A DNA stretch of 64,000 nucleotides. Source: Campylobacter mucosalis. Its GTDB lineage: Bacteria > Campylobacterota > Campylobacteria > Campylobacterales > Campylobacteraceae. Under the pieces are notes generated by a model. That model searched no databases and had not been told where the DNA came from. It saw only the letters and a program-made list of their open reading frames with translations. The translations under genes and the position numbers were made by a program. This document shows positions 32,021 to 42,923 of the stretch, one piece after another (within the stretch, counting starts at the first letter, position 1; every line of letters begins with the position of its first letter). The stretch lies in the NCBI RefSeq assembly GCF_013372205.1, contig NZ_CP053831.1:744001-808000 (forward strand), in the 5' to 3' direction.

Positions 32021-33862
32021 CCTGTTATAGACACGGAGCTAAAGGTTTCTATAGATAGCGTTGCGGCTAGTGTTGATAATGTTTTAAACAAATTCATAAC
32101 ATCGGCTGAGCTACTTGGAGCAAATGAGTTTGTTACAAGATGGATGGATAGTAACGAACCTGAAGAGGATTTATCTGCATTTTTTAAATACCAAGCCTCT
32201 GTTGAAAAGGAGCTTGGGCTATTTGCTATAGGTATGATCTCTGACGTTACACTAAGATATTACGCAAAAGATAAAATTTTAAAGACTATGGATCAAAATT
32301 CTCAAAGGGATCAGTGGTACTTTAAGTTAAAAAATAGTAGTGAAAGAACGGTTTTAAACATTGACGCTGACGATAATACCGGCAATATAACGCTTTTTGT
32401 TAATAGTAAAATTCAAAAAGGCGGTAAATTTTACGGCGTAGCATTTACTGGAATTTCACTAGATAGCGTTGTAAAACTAGTAACCTCTCAAAAAATAGGT
32501 AAGAGTGGTAAATTTTATATGGTTGATTCAAACGGCGATATAAAAATCCACGCAGATCAAAGCTTAAGGAATAAAAAGCTAAGCAGTTTGCTTGATAGCG
32601 ATTCATATAGAAATTTGATAAAAAAAGATGGCGGTTTTATAGAAAAGGATGGAAAAATCATCATATCAAACTATATAGAGGCTATGGATTGGTATCTTAT
32701 AGGAGAGCTTGAAAAGAGCGAAATTTTGGCTGATTTGGATGATTTATTTTACACATCTCTTGTTGTGATACTGGTTGCTGTTGCAGTATCGTTTGTTATC
32801 TCGCTATTCTTATCAAACTATCTGCTTTCGGTTATACTCAAGCTAAAATCAGGACTTTTATCGTTCTTTGATTTGCTAAATCACAAAACAAATAAAGCCC
32901 AGCTTATCCAAATAAAGTCAAAAGATGAATTTGGCGATATGGCAAATTTGATAAATGAAAATATTGCTAAAATAGAGAAAAATTTGGACGATGAAAAGGT
33001 ATTTTTAGAGTCTATTAATGGTTTTGCTAAAGAGATTGAAAGTGGAAATTTCACAGCTACAATTGACGCTCAAACATCAAACGATCTCTTAAATGAGATG
33101 AAAAAAGATCTAAGTAAAGTTCAGCAAACATTGCGTGAGAATTTCTGCAAAAACAGCAAGGAGCTTATGGCAATACTTGACAGCTTTAAGGCTAAAGACT
33201 TTACAAAACGTATCGAAGATAATGCTATGATGTCTAGCGTTATAAATGGGCTTGGAGATGAGATTAGCAATATGTTAAAAGCATCTCTAGAGCAAGGAGA
33301 GATATTAAAAGATAAGTCTAAAATTTTAAGTGATTATATGGGGCTAATCGCAAAAGGTGCTCAAAATCAGTCAAATTCTCTAAGCGAAAGTGCGGCTGCG
33401 GTTGAGCAGATGAATAGCTCTATGAACGCTATTAGCCAAAAAACGCAAGACGTTATCCGTCAGTCTGAGGAGATAAAAAATATCATCACAATAATCCGTG
33501 ATATAGCAGACCAAACAAACCTACTAGCACTAAATGCTGCTATAGAAGCAGCACGTGCAGGAGAACATGGGCGTGGATTTGCGGTCGTTGCCGATGAGGT
33601 TAGAAAACTTGCTGAACGCACTCAGAAGTCTCTTAGTGAGATAGAAGCAAATACAAATGTATTAGCTCAATCAATCAATGAGATGAGTGAATCAATAAAA
33701 GAGCAAGCTGAAGGTATAAATATGATAAATCAGTCAGTTGTAGAGGTAGAGAGACTAACTAAAGAAAATACTCAAATCGCAAGTCAAACTGAGGCAATAT
33801 CTGTTGAAGTAAGCAATATGGCTCAATACATTACAGATGATGTCAAAACTAAACGTTTCTAA
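32021..33862 (+). pseudogene. Methyl-accepting chemotaxis protein, 3' part
   Basis: The frame is open from the junction ([17 protein letters not shown]...). It covers a periplasmic Cache-like sensor (about 32,030-32,720), a membrane helix ([18 protein letters not shown]), a HAMP-like linker and a full signalling domain with the invariant hairpin ([20 protein letters not shown]). An ATG at 32144 exists but has no ribosome site and would lack the first helix. The 37 codons before 11,215 and this part give about 650 residues, the normal receptor length. Confidence 0.85.
32022..32028 (+). other. attR core (CTGTTAT)
   Basis: This is the right copy of the 7-mer. Phage sequence CTGCC precedes it and could pair with GCCAG from the left end with one mismatch, giving the inverted arms of a core site in attP. 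Confidence 0.75.
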
Positions 33863-33869
33863 TTAAAAT

Positions 33870-33891
33870 TTGGGGCGATTTTAAGCCCCAA
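33870..33891 (+). terminator. Terminator of the chemoreceptor gene
   Basis: TTGGGGC and GCCCCAA pair over an 8-base loop and are followed after five bases by TTTTT, right behind the receptor stop. Confidence 0.7.
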
Positions 33892-33953
33892 GCTACTTTT
33901 TAAAACCGCTTAAAGCCCATTTTGCTATAATGTAGTCAAATTACGGAGTCTAA

Positions 33954-35369
33954 ATGAAAGAAATTTTAATAATAGCAGATGGTGCTTTAGCACAAAGCTT
34001 TATATCAAGGCTTTATACGGCTCGTTCAAATTTACAGCACTATACGATAGTTACTCAAGATACGAAAATTTTAGAAACTAAAAACACTTCAGAGAGTTTT
34101 AGCTTTTATGAGTTTGATCCGACTAGTTACTCAAAGCTAAAAGCCGTTGTTGATGGCTATTTTAGCCAGTTTATAGTTATTATGCACGATAAAGACGAAG
34201 CACTTGCAGTATATGAAAATTTAAGAAAAATTAGCACAAAAACAGAGATAGTACTTTTAGTACTTTGGGATATACCCCAAATTTTAAGCGACGATAAGCA
34301 TTTAGAGCTTGTAGACACTAGGTCTATCATATCATCACACTTTGTCGGACACCTGCCTGATATGCCGGCCATGGCTGATAATATCGGGCTTGGCGAAGGC
34401 GAGATAATGGAGGTTAAAGTCCCTGTTGGTAGTGCTTATATGTATCGCCACATAAACTCAATCCAGCAAAAGAAGTGGCGTATAGCACTTATATATCGCT
34501 CAAATGAGATCATCATCCCAAAACCAGGCGTGATGATACGCCCAAACGATAGCCTAATAATAGTCGGCGATCCGATAGTTTTGCAGAGTGTTTTTAGATC
34601 GATAAAGCGTGAACCAGGGCAGTTTCCAAGCCCATTTGGAAGTAATATTTATATTTTTATAGATATGAGACAGATGAGTGAGAAACGTGTTAAAAAGCTA
34701 ATAGATGATGGTCTGTTTTTAAATTCTCATCTAAAAAATAAAAGGCTATTTTTTGTAGTTATAAACCCAACTTTTGGTCAAAATTTAGATACCCTAAAGT
34801 CGTTTAGGGATGATAAAAAGATAAATGTTGTATTTGACTATTTTTCTTACAATAACGCTAGAATCAGATCTGATATTCACAGTATGGACATAGGTTTCAT
34901 AGTGTGCGATAAAGAGTATTTTTTTAAATTTAAAGAGCTATTTTACCAGCTAAAACGACCCGTTTTAAAGACTGCTGATATAGCGTTTAAGGATATTAAA
35001 CAGGGTATTATTTTAAGCGACGGAAAGGAAAATATAGAGAACCAATCGGCCGTGATAATGGACTTTTCGGCTCAGCTTGATATGGATATAAAGCTTTACT
35101 ATTTTGATGGTAAAAATAGCGACACAAGCACACTTGCTGAGCATTTTGAGAGTCTTAATAACCTTTTTGAAAAGAGCATAAGTATTGAAAACAGCAAGGA
35201 TAAAAATCCTATTTTAAGGCTATCAAACAGACAAGATATGCTCCAATTTATCGCATTTAGCGATGATATCGTCAAAAATGATAAATTTGCATTTTTATCA
35301 ACAAACATAACAAAGCACTATAAAAAACTGAGTAAAAACGCACAATTATTTGTGCCAATGGGCTCTTAG
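33954..35369 (+). CDS. TrkA-like (COG3400-type) cytosolic protein
   Basis: This 471-residue protein has a Rossmann-like N-terminus ([18 protein letters not shown]), then a RCK-C/TrkA-C-like beta domain (about 150-215, with [16 protein letters not shown]) and a second Rossmann-like half. It is one of the potassium-uptake-related proteins often found before aroB in Campylobacter. No channel gene is next to it, and its ligand is unknown. It starts the operon through mogA, with small gaps or overlaps between genes. Confidence 0.75.
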   Translation: MKEILIIADGALAQSFISRLYTARSNLQHYTIVTQDTKILETKNTSESFSFYEFDPTSYSKLKAVVDGYFSQFIVIMHDKDEALAVYENLRKISTKTEIVLLVLWDIPQILSDDKHLELVDTRSIISSHFVGHLPDMPAMADNIGLGEGEIMEVKVPVGSAYMYRHINSIQQKKWRIALIYRSNEIIIPKPGVMIRPNDSLIIVGDPIVLQSVFRSIKREPGQFPSPFGSNIYIFIDMRQMSEKRVKKLIDDGLFLNSHLKNKRLFFVVINPTFGQNLDTLKSFRDDKKINVVFDYFSYNNARIRSDIHSMDIGFIVCDKEYFFKFKELFYQLKRPVLKTADIAFKDIKQGIILSDGKENIENQSAVIMDFSAQLDMDIKLYYFDGKNSDTSTLAEHFESLNNLFEKSISIENSKDKNPILRLSNRQDMLQFIAFSDDIVKNDKFAFLSTNITKHYKKLSKNAQLFVPMGS

Positions 35370-35380
35370 CAGGGGATTTT

Positions 35381-36421
35381 ATGCAGATTAAATTAAATTT
35401 AAAACAAAAACAGAGTGAATATAATGTTTATCTAAACGAACTAAATGAGCTGAAAATTTCAGGCAAAGTTGCTATCATAACAAACCCAAAGGTTGCTGGT
35501 TTGTGGCTTACTTATCTGCTTGAGCGTTTAAAATGTGATGAGTATTTTATCATAAGCGTTCCTGACGGCGAAGAGTATAAAAATATGCAAACAGTAAGTG
35601 AAATTTTAGAACAACTTTTTACTAGCAAACTAGACCGTTCAAGCACCCTTATAGCATTTGGCGGAGGAGTTATAAGCGATATGGTTGGCTTTGTGGCTAG
35701 TATTTATGAACGTGGGATAAAATTTATAAATATACCAACCACGCTTTTATCGCAAGTTGATGCGAGTGTTGGCGGAAAAACTGGAGTAAATAATAAATTT
35801 GGTAAAAATTTAATAGGCTCATTTTATCAACCAACTGCGGTTTATTGCGAAAGCAAATTTCTAAAAACACTACCAAAAAGAGAGCTTGTGGCAGGGGTTG
35901 CTGAGATAGTAAAAATGGCAGTGATGTTTGATAGGCAGATGTTTTACTCTATGCGAGATTTAGACATAAATGACGATAGTCAAATTTTGCCGTTTATAAA
36001 AAGAGCTATTGAGCTAAAAGCACAGGTGGTTAGCCAAGATGAGCTTGAGCGTGGTATAAGAGCGGTTTTAAACTACGGACACACTTTTGCTCACGTTATA
36101 GAAAATCAGACAAATTATAAAAGCTTTTTGCACGGCGAAGCAGTAGCCATAGGTATGAATATGGCAAATTCTTTGGCTTTAAAGCTTGGACTTATTAGCA
36201 CCAAAGAGCGTGATGAGATAAGAGCGATTTTAGAAAAATTTGACCTTCCTACAACATATGCTATAAAAGATGAAAATGAGTTTTATGAAGCGTTTTTTAT
36301 GGATAAAAAGAGCGAAAATAGGCAGATAAAATTTATATTGCCAAATGGAATTGGAGAAAATTTAATAAAAAATGATGTCCCAAAAGATGTTGTTTTAGAA
36401 ATTTTAAGAGAGTTTAAATGA
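35381..36421 (+). CDS. aroB: 3-dehydroquinate synthase
   Basis: This 346-residue enzyme of the shikimate pathway converts DAHP to 3-dehydroquinate with NAD and a divalent metal. It shows [19 protein letters not shown] and the metal-binding [10 protein letters not shown] and [12 protein letters not shown]. The stop overlaps the mscS start (ATGA). Confidence 0.96.
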   Translation: MQIKLNLKQKQSEYNVYLNELNELKISGKVAIITNPKVAGLWLTYLLERLKCDEYFIISVPDGEEYKNMQTVSEILEQLFTSKLDRSSTLIAFGGGVISDMVGFVASIYERGIKFINIPTTLLSQVDASVGGKTGVNNKFGKNLIGSFYQPTAVYCESKFLKTLPKRELVAGVAEIVKMAVMFDRQMFYSMRDLDINDDSQILPFIKRAIELKAQVVSQDELERGIRAVLNYGHTFAHVIENQTNYKSFLHGEAVAIGMNMANSLALKLGLISTKERDEIRAILEKFDLPTTYAIKDENEFYEAFFMDKKSENRQIKFILPNGIGENLIKNDVPKDVVLEILREFK

Positions 36422-38001
36422 GAGTTTTAATCCTATGTTTTCTGGCTTTTATAGGTGTTTTTGCTGAGAATAACTCTAGCATTGATAAAAATACGACGCA
36501 AATTTTAATAAGCGACATAAATTCTCAGATAGCTGGTATAGACGCATCTTTAAAGAGTAATGCGTGGATTACAAGATATGCAAACTATAACACCTATCAA
36601 AAGATAAAAGCTAAATTAGAAGATAGCGAAAAAGCACTCAAAAAAAGCGATAAATCAGCTCAAAGAGCCGAACTAAGCAAACAAATTCAAACCCTAAAAG
36701 AGCAACTTAGCTTACTTAAAGAGTATGAAAATGCACCATTTTTAAATATGCTAATGGCACCAGAGATTGACTCTCCGCCACGCATTATAAACCCAGTTGA
36801 ACTAGTTTCTGGATTTTCTTATATTAAAAAGGTTGCAAGTGATTTAAGCGAGTATAAAAAGCATATCCTTGAGCTTGATACACTCGTTTCTAAGCTTGAA
36901 AACAAAGAGTCGCTGCTTGTAAATTTGCTTGATATAAATTATGATGAGATTAGTAGCGATAAGCTTTCTGACTTAAGGCAGGAGATAGGCGACTTTAAGG
37001 GTGCTAAGCAGATTGCTGATACTACGTTAAATGTGCTAGAAAAAAAGGTTGATGAGGCGATAAATATCACAAAAAATGAGATAAAATCCCAACTTTTAAG
37101 TATGCTAAATATCGCCATTTTTATCATAGCTACAATAGCAATCTCATTTTTCTTTAAATTTGTAGCAAAACGAACAATTAGCGACGATGAGCGTTTTTAC
37201 ACTGTTAATAAATTTATAAATTTCATAAACGTTTTGCTTATAGTGGTTATATTGCTTTTTGCGTATATAGAAAATGTCACGTATATAGTTACCGTTTTGG
37301 GTTTTGCTTCGGCTGGTATTGCCATTGCTATGAAAGATATGTTTATGAGTATGCTTGGGTGGGTTGTTATCATATTTGGTAGCTCGTTTCACGTAGGCGA
37401 CCGCATAAAGGTTTCAAGATCAGGAGTAACTCACGTCGGCGACATCATCGATATATCGTTACTTCGTATAACCATGCTTGAAGATGTCACACTTAGCACC
37501 TACCTTGACGGAAGCAGACGTGCTGGACGCATTATTTTTATACCAAATAACTATATTTTCACAGACCTTATCTCAAACTACTCTCACTATGGCATGAAAA
37601 CCGTTTGGGACGGCATAGATATATGTATAAGCTTTGATAGCAACCACAAAAAAGCCGTATATATAGCAAAAACAATAGTCAGAAAATACTCAAAGGGCTA
37701 TACTGACATAGCAAAAAGGCAGATGAATAAACTAAGAAGCCAATACAGCATAAAAAATCCAAACGTAGAGCCTAGAGTTTTTACATTTTTTGAAAGCTAT
37801 GGCATAAATATATCCATATGGTATATGGCAAATTCATATGCGACGCTGGTGCTTAGAAGCACGATTAGTGCTGAGCTTATAGACGCTTTTAACAAAGAAG
37901 ATGATATACGTATAGCATATCCTACGCAAACTATGTATATGGCTAGAAAGTCTCTGCCACATCCACACACGGAGCTTGAGTTAGAGGGATCTAATGAGTA
38001 G
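36418..38001 (+). CDS. MscS-family mechanosensitive channel
   Basis: This 527-residue protein has a signal peptide (FLAFIGVFA), a long periplasmic helical domain (about 20-215), then membrane helices and the MscS core (residues about 290-400). The pore-lining helix contains [17 protein letters not shown], and the beta domain carries [10 protein letters not shown]. It releases solutes on hypo-osmotic shock. It is a larger 'MscK-like' type and overlaps mtaB by 8 bp. Confidence 0.9.
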   Translation: MRVLILCFLAFIGVFAENNSSIDKNTTQILISDINSQIAGIDASLKSNAWITRYANYNTYQKIKAKLEDSEKALKKSDKSAQRAELSKQIQTLKEQLSLLKEYENAPFLNMLMAPEIDSPPRIINPVELVSGFSYIKKVASDLSEYKKHILELDTLVSKLENKESLLVNLLDINYDEISSDKLSDLRQEIGDFKGAKQIADTTLNVLEKKVDEAINITKNEIKSQLLSMLNIAIFIIATIAISFFFKFVAKRTISDDERFYTVNKFINFINVLLIVVILLFAYIENVTYIVTVLGFASAGIAIAMKDMFMSMLGWVVIIFGSSFHVGDRIKVSRSGVTHVGDIIDISLLRITMLEDVTLSTYLDGSRRAGRIIFIPNNYIFTDLISNYSHYGMKTVWDGIDICISFDSNHKKAVYIAKTIVRKYSKGYTDIAKRQMNKLRSQYSIKNPNVEPRVFTFFESYGINISIWYMANSYATLVLRSTISAELIDAFNKEDDIRIAYPTQTMYMARKSLPHPHTELELEGSNE

Positions 38002-39238
38002 GCAAAAGCTATACTTTAAAACCTTTGGATGTCGCACCAACATCTATGACACCGAGCTTATGAAAAGCTATGTAAAAGACTATGATATAGTAAGCAGCGA
38101 AAACGATGCTGATATTGTAGTTATAAACTCTTGCACTGTTACAAATTCTGCAGATAGTGGAACAAGAACTTATATAAATTCACTAAAAAAACGCGGGATT
38201 AAGGTAATTTTAACAGGTTGCGGGGCAGTTAGCAAGGGCAAAGAGCTTTTTGATAAAAGTGGCATTTTTGGAGTTATTGGAGCCAGTAAAAAGAGCGATA
38301 TAAACGAGCTATTAAATCAAAAGCAGCGGTTTTTTGAGCTTGGCGATTTAAACAGCATTGATAAAAATATAGTTACAAACTATGAAAATCACACGAAGGC
38401 TTTTATTAAAATTCAGGAAGGTTGTAACTTTTCTTGCTCGTATTGCATAATCCCAAGCGTTCGTGGCAAGGCTAGAAGTATGAGCGAAGATGCTATTATA
38501 AACGAAGCTAAAATTCTAGCTAGCAATGGATACAATGAGCTGGTTTTAACAGGCACAAACATAGGTAGTTATGGTAAAGACACTAACTCTAGTTTGGGTT
38601 TATTACTTGCTAGACTTGGTAAAATTTTAGGCATTAAGCGTATTAGACTTGGAAGTATTGAGCCAAGCCAAATAGATGATAGTTTTAGAGAAATTCTGTT
38701 AGAGCCTTGGCTAGAGCGACATCTTCACATAGCACTTCAGCACACAAGCCAACAAATGCTAACCATAATGCGTAGGCGAAACACGGCATTTAGGGATATT
38801 GAACTATTTTGTGAACTTGCTGATATGGGCTTTGCACTTGGGACGGATTTTATCGTTGGACACCCTGGCGAGAGCGATGAAATTTGGAGTGAAGCACTCG
38901 CAAATTTTAAAAAATTTCCACTCACTCATCTACACGCCTTTGCCTATTCAGTAAGGGCTGGAACGCACTCTGCTAGTTTAAAGCTAGATGTTAAAGGTGA
39001 CGTGGCAAAAGCTAGATTAAAAGAGCTAAAAGACATTGTGGCAAAAAATAATTTTGAATTTAGAAAAAAACAGGGTGTTCTAAATGTGCTTGTAGAGCAA
39101 AAAGATGGCGAGTATTATGAGGGATTTGATCAGTTTTATAACAAAATTTTCATAAAAACAGACAAAGATATTTTAAAAGAGTGGGCGGTTGTAGAAAAAT
39201 ATGATGTAAAATTAGAGGCAAATTATGCAAAAATTTAA
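37994..39238 (+). CDS. mtaB: tRNA (t6A37) methylthiotransferase MtaB
   Basis: This 414-residue radical-SAM enzyme adds a methylthio group to N6-threonylcarbamoyladenosine 37 of tRNA. The N-terminal UPF0004 domain has Cys ligands in FGCRTN, NSCTVT and TGCGAV; the radical-SAM motif is CNFSCSYC; a TRAM-like C-terminal region follows. It resembles MtaB rather than MiaB by the CRTN motif. Its stop lies 11 bp inside the next gene. Confidence 0.9.
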   Translation: MSRQKLYFKTFGCRTNIYDTELMKSYVKDYDIVSSENDADIVVINSCTVTNSADSGTRTYINSLKKRGIKVILTGCGAVSKGKELFDKSGIFGVIGASKKSDINELLNQKQRFFELGDLNSIDKNIVTNYENHTKAFIKIQEGCNFSCSYCIIPSVRGKARSMSEDAIINEAKILASNGYNELVLTGTNIGSYGKDTNSSLGLLLARLGKILGIKRIRLGSIEPSQIDDSFREILLEPWLERHLHIALQHTSQQMLTIMRRRNTAFRDIELFCELADMGFALGTDFIVGHPGESDEIWSEALANFKKFPLTHLHAFAYSVRAGTHSASLKLDVKGDVAKARLKELKDIVAKNNFEFRKKQGVLNVLVEQKDGEYYEGFDQFYNKIFIKTDKDILKEWAVVEKYDVKLEANYAKI

Positions 39239-40889
39239 TAAAAAAAATATCATTTTTATAGTTGGTGGATTACTTGTTTGTTTGCTAGTTTTTGCGTGGA
39301 TAAAGAGTGAGCCAGAGGATATAAGCTACGCAAGATACGAGGTGCTTTTAAGTCAAAATGCCATACAAAAGGCAAGCATTGATGATGGATATGTATATCT
39401 TTACACGACGCAAGGAAGATATAGGATTCTTATGTATGCCATTGATATTGGTGTTTTATCAAGAAGCGTTCCGACTACAAAAAACTCAAGCTTTAACGGC
39501 GTTGAATACGCGGTTTTGTTTAGTTTTATGGTTGTTGTATTTTTTATCTTAGTTATCTTAGTTGCTAGAATTTTGGTTAAAAATCTAAAAGCTCAAACAA
39601 AAGATAACAAAACACAAGCCACAGCCTTTGAGATAGAGGGTATGCTCTCAAATAACATAATACCCGCAATATCAAATGTAAAATTTTCTGATGTAGCCGG
39701 GATTGATGAGGTAAAAGTAGAGCTAAATGAGATAGTTGATTTTTTAAAAAATCCATCAAAGTATAGAGAATTTGGTATAAAAATGCCAAAAGGTGTTTTG
39801 ATGGTAGGACCTCCTGGCGTTGGAAAGACGCTTGTTGCAAAGGCTGTTGCAGGAGAGGCAAATGTGCCGTTTTTTTATCAAAATGGTGCTAGTTTTGTGC
39901 AAATTTATGTCGGAGTTGGTGCAAAACGAGTAAGGGAGCTGTTCTCACGTGCAAAGGCTATGGCTCCGTCAATTGTATTTATAGATGAGATAGACGCCGT
40001 TGGAAAGAGCAGGGGAGATGGGAGGAATGATGAGCGAGAGGCTACGCTAAATCAGCTTTTAACAGAGATGGACGGCTTTTTGGATAACTCTGGCGTGATA
40101 GTTATAGCGGCCACAAATCGTATCGAGATGATAGATGACGCACTTCTTAGAGCTGGGAGATTTGATAGGAGAATTTTCCTTTCGCTGCCTGATTTAAAAG
40201 ATAGAGAAGCGATACTTAAAACATATCTAAAAAATAAAGTCACAAATGTAAATATTAAAGATATCGCAAAAATGAGTGTTGGTTTTAGCGGAGCTGCTTT
40301 AAATACGCTTGTTAATGAAGCCGCCATAAGTGCATTAAGACGAAAGAGCGGAGTTATTGAACTTATGGATTTTGAGAGTGTGCAAAGCAAGGTTGTTTTT
40401 GGTCAAAAAAAGGCACTTAGCTACTCACAAAAAGATAAAAAAATCCAAGCCGATTATCAAGCCGCAAAGGCGATAAGCGCGTATTGGTTTGATATAAAAT
40501 TTGATAAAATTTCACTCACTCAAGATAGATTTGTGGCTCCTGAGTTTGAGATAGTTTCAAAAAGCAGTATGTTTTCTAAGCTTAAGGTTCTGCTATCTGG
40601 TATAGTAAGACTTGAGCTTGTCTATGCAGATACGTTTTCAAATTCCGCCGATGATTTAAGAGATGCAAAAGAGCTTGCAACTAAAATGGTTTATGAGTTT
40701 GGTATGTCACAGTCTTTACTTCCAAATCAAAATGATGTTGAAAATTTGCTAAAACAAGCAAAAGATGAGATTAGAGAATTTATGAGCGGTATGAGCATCC
40801 AAAGTGAGCTGGTCGCCGATCATCTTTTGAAATTTGAAGTCATACAAAGAGAGCAGATAGCTGAAATTTTAAATAAAACGTATGAATAA
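39225..40889 (+). CDS. FtsH-like AAA+ protein lacking the HExxH site
   Basis: This 554-residue protein has two membrane helices (about 9-26 and 86-112), an AAA+ domain with Walker A GPPGVGKT, Walker [12 protein letters not shown] and second-region [19 protein letters not shown], and an M41-like C-terminus. Where active FtsH has HEAGH, this has QAAKA (in [14 protein letters not shown]), so the zinc protease should be inactive. The downstream acidic ligand region survives as [21 protein letters not shown]. jejuni carries a similar 'membrane-bound ATPase' beside its MiaB-like gene. Confidence 0.88.
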   Translation: MQKFNKKNIIFIVGGLLVCLLVFAWIKSEPEDISYARYEVLLSQNAIQKASIDDGYVYLYTTQGRYRILMYAIDIGVLSRSVPTTKNSSFNGVEYAVLFSFMVVVFFILVILVARILVKNLKAQTKDNKTQATAFEIEGMLSNNIIPAISNVKFSDVAGIDEVKVELNEIVDFLKNPSKYREFGIKMPKGVLMVGPPGVGKTLVAKAVAGEANVPFFYQNGASFVQIYVGVGAKRVRELFSRAKAMAPSIVFIDEIDAVGKSRGDGRNDEREATLNQLLTEMDGFLDNSGVIVIAATNRIEMIDDALLRAGRFDRRIFLSLPDLKDREAILKTYLKNKVTNVNIKDIAKMSVGFSGAALNTLVNEAAISALRRKSGVIELMDFESVQSKVVFGQKKALSYSQKDKKIQADYQAAKAISAYWFDIKFDKISLTQDRFVAPEFEIVSKSSMFSKLKVLLSGIVRLELVYADTFSNSADDLRDAKELATKMVYEFGMSQSLLPNQNDVENLLKQAKDEIREFMSGMSIQSELVADHLLKFEVIQREQIAEILNKTYE

Positions 40890-40898
40890 GGAGAAAAA

Positions 40899-41438
40899 AT
40901 GAAGGCAAAAATAGGAATTTTAACCCTTAGCGATAGAGCTAGTGAGGGAATTTACGAAGATAAATCAGGCGTTGCAATACGCGAGTGTTTAGATGAGTGG
41001 ATAGTAAGCGAACGTGAGTATTTTTATGAGGTTATACCAGATGAGTTTGAGCTTATAAAACAGAGGCTTGTATTTATGACAGATGAGCTTGGTTGCGACC
41101 TAGTGCTTACAACTGGTGGGACTGGCCCGGCTCTTAGAGATGTTACGCCTGAGGCGACAGAGGCTGTTTGTGAGAAGATGATGCCTGGATTTGGGGAAAT
41201 GATGAGAAGCGAGAGCCTAAAATACGTCCCAACAGCCATACTCTCTCGCCAAACAGCGGGCATTAGAAAACATTGTCTTATTATAAATTTGCCAGGCAAC
41301 CCAAAGGCGATACGCGAGTGTCTTGAGCCAGTTTTCCCAGCGGTGCCTTATTGTATCGATCTTATAGAGGGTGCGTATATTCAAACTGATGAGACAAAAA
41401 TGAAAGTCTTTAGGCCAAAACAGAAGAAAATTTCATAA
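40899..41438 (+). CDS. mog: Molybdopterin adenylyltransferase
   Basis: This 179-residue MogA-type enzyme activates molybdopterin with ATP before molybdenum insertion. It has ILTLSDRASEG, the MoaB/Mog core LTTGGTGPALRDVTPEATE and INLPGNPKAIREC. It is the last gene of the operon, with a ribosome site of AAGGAG. Confidence 0.95.
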   Translation: MKAKIGILTLSDRASEGIYEDKSGVAIRECLDEWIVSEREYFYEVIPDEFELIKQRLVFMTDELGCDLVLTTGGTGPALRDVTPEATEAVCEKMMPGFGEMMRSESLKYVPTAILSRQTAGIRKHCLIINLPGNPKAIRECLEPVFPAVPYCIDLIEGAYIQTDETKMKVFRPKQKKIS

Positions 41439-41442
41439 AAAA

Positions 41443-41460
41443 GGGTGGCATAAGCCACTC
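41443..41460. terminator. Bidirectional terminator between mog and the DUF59 gene
   Basis: GGGTGGC and GCCACTC form a 7-bp stem with one G-T pair and an ATAA loop. An A-run lies before it and T after it, between two converging genes. Confidence 0.65.
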
Positions 41461-41461
41461 T

Positions 41462-41752
41462 TTAAACTCCTAAAGCTTTTTTAACCTCATCACTAGCCAT
41501 TAGTATATTCCACTCAGGCTCCCAAACTAAATCTATCTCGCACTCTTTTATCCCTTCAACTCTAAGCGTAGCGTCATTTACCCAGCTTAAAATAAGCTCG
41601 TGAAGTGGACAAGCTTTGGTCGATAGTGTCATAGTTACCTTTGCTTTATCGCCGTTAACCTTGACATCATAAATTAGACCCAAGGATACGATATCAAAGC
41701 CAACTTCAGGATCAACGATTGTTGAAAGCTCTTTGTAAATTTTATCTCTCAT
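41462..41752 (-). CDS. DUF59 (MIP18/SufT-like) iron-sulphur assembly protein
   Basis: This protein of about 96 residues has the family patterns ELSTIVDPEVGFDIVSLGLI and MTLSTKACPLHELI (the conserved Cys). It is associated with Fe-S cluster assembly and with NO-response clusters. The ATG at 41752 with GGAG upstream is preferred over a TTG four codons earlier. It overlaps the membrane-protein gene by 11 bp. Confidence 0.85.
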   Translation of the reverse strand: MRDKIYKELSTIVDPEVGFDIVSLGLIYDVKVNGDKAKVTMTLSTKACPLHELILSWVNDATLRVEGIKECEIDLVWEPEWNILMASDEVKKALGV

Positions 41753-42920
41753 AATTTTCTCCAAAATTTGTATATTTAAAAAAGTTAATCATATTTACGC
41801 ATACTAAAAAAATAGAAGCAAACATAAAAACAACGGCAAAATTTGTCCAAAAAATATAGCTAAAAATTCCAACTACATTTAAGCCAAGTGCGATGTATGC
41901 TGGTTTTTTTAGTATCATATTATCAAGTAATGGCACCTTTGTTTTGCCAACAAATAGTGCTATGTAGTGATACCATATAAGAAATGGTGCGATTTTATAA
42001 AGATGAGCTACGATAAATGCGTATAAAAATCCATATATAAAAAACCATATAGCTATCTCATTTTTACCAAAATATATGAAAATTGACGCAGCTATTAGGC
42101 TAAAGAGTGATAATGCCACGTTTAAATTCCAGTAATCAAACGCCTTTCTTACCCTTTTTTTCATTATTAAAAACGCTTGAAATATAAAACACAATATGCT
42201 AAATCCTATAAAAACTAAAGCCAAATTTAGCTCTACATACAAGCAAAATCCAGCGACTATGTAAAGAAAAAGGCTTATCTTGCTTGACAGAAATTTCACG
42301 TCGTGAGATAGTGCAAACATCGGCAAAAGCACTGTGGATACACCAACTATGATAAAAAATACAAATCCAAGCACGAAATATATGTGAAAGTGCAGTGCTG
42401 TCTTAAAATCAAAGCTTATCGTACCAGATAGTATCAAAATGAGTAAAAAGCCAAAAGTTATACCAACTAGTAAAAATAGCCCAGAGATGAGTAGGGCATA
42501 TTTTGCAAAGCTGTTTTTTGTGGAGTTTATAAAACTAAGCAAAAATGTAAGACAAAAAAATAGCAATGACAAAAACAGCACGTCGCCACCGATTCTAAAA
42601 ATCGCCATTTTTTCATAAAGTAGCCCAAAACCAAGCAGTAATGTGCCTGTGCAAAATAGTATGAAATTTAAAAAAGCACCCCTTATGGTAAAAAATGCCT
42701 TCTCAAGAATGACTGATGTTAGCTGGTATAACGCCCCTACGATAATACTCATTACAAAGCCCACAAAAAATATGTGTGCAAACCCAGCGGTGCTAAGTGA
42801 TAAAATTTGGGCAAAATCCGCCTTGAAAAACGCAAAAATACTAATGAGTAAAAACAGCACTCCAGCCACAAAATATCCGCCAACAAGCCTAAATGGCGGA
42901 GCAAATGTATTTAAAAGCAT
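41742..42920 (-). CDS. Polytopic membrane protein, NnrS / haem-copper-oxidase-like
   Basis: This 392-residue protein has about 12 membrane helices. Conserved-looking His residues sit in helices (GFAHIFFVGF, FHIYFVLGFVFF) and loops (LSHDVKF, HLYKIAPFLIWYHYI), as in haem-binding NnrS/oxidase-subunit-I-like proteins. The gene is flanked by DUF2249 and DUF59 genes, a set that in denitrifying and microaerobic bacteria is connected with nitric oxide. The family assignment is from memory of the pattern and is not certain. Confidence 0.6.
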   Translation of the reverse strand: MLLNTFAPPFRLVGGYFVAGVLFLLISIFAFFKADFAQILSLSTAGFAHIFFVGFVMSIIVGALYQLTSVILEKAFFTIRGAFLNFILFCTGTLLLGFGLLYEKMAIFRIGGDVLFLSLLFFCLTFLLSFINSTKNSFAKYALLISGLFLLVGITFGFLLILILSGTISFDFKTALHFHIYFVLGFVFFIIVGVSTVLLPMFALSHDVKFLSSKISLFLYIVAGFCLYVELNLALVFIGFSILCFIFQAFLIMKKRVRKAFDYWNLNVALSLFSLIAASIFIYFGKNEIAIWFFIYGFLYAFIVAHLYKIAPFLIWYHYIALFVGKTKVPLLDNMILKKPAYIALGLNVVGIFSYIFWTNFAVVFMFASIFLVCVNMINFFKYTNFGENYER

Positions 42921-42923
42921 ATT

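Larger units (their letters stand above)
11215..32028. mobile_element. Prophage-like element of about 20.8 kb inserted in a chemoreceptor gene
   Basis: The element is bounded by two copies of the 7-mer CTGTTAT (11215-11221 and 32022-32028), with receptor sequence outside each copy. It has a tyrosine integrase at the right end, a leftward structural/lysis module and a rightward regulatory module. It contains a capsid gene, tail fibre, holin and spanins, but no recognisable terminase, portal or tail-tube gene. It may be a defective prophage or a satellite dependent on a helper. Confidence 0.9.

Noticed and set aside
32144-33862. The receptor remnant as an intact gene starting at 32144
   Set aside because: The frame is open upstream to the junction, there is no ribosome site at 32144, and the first membrane helix lies on the other side of the prophage.
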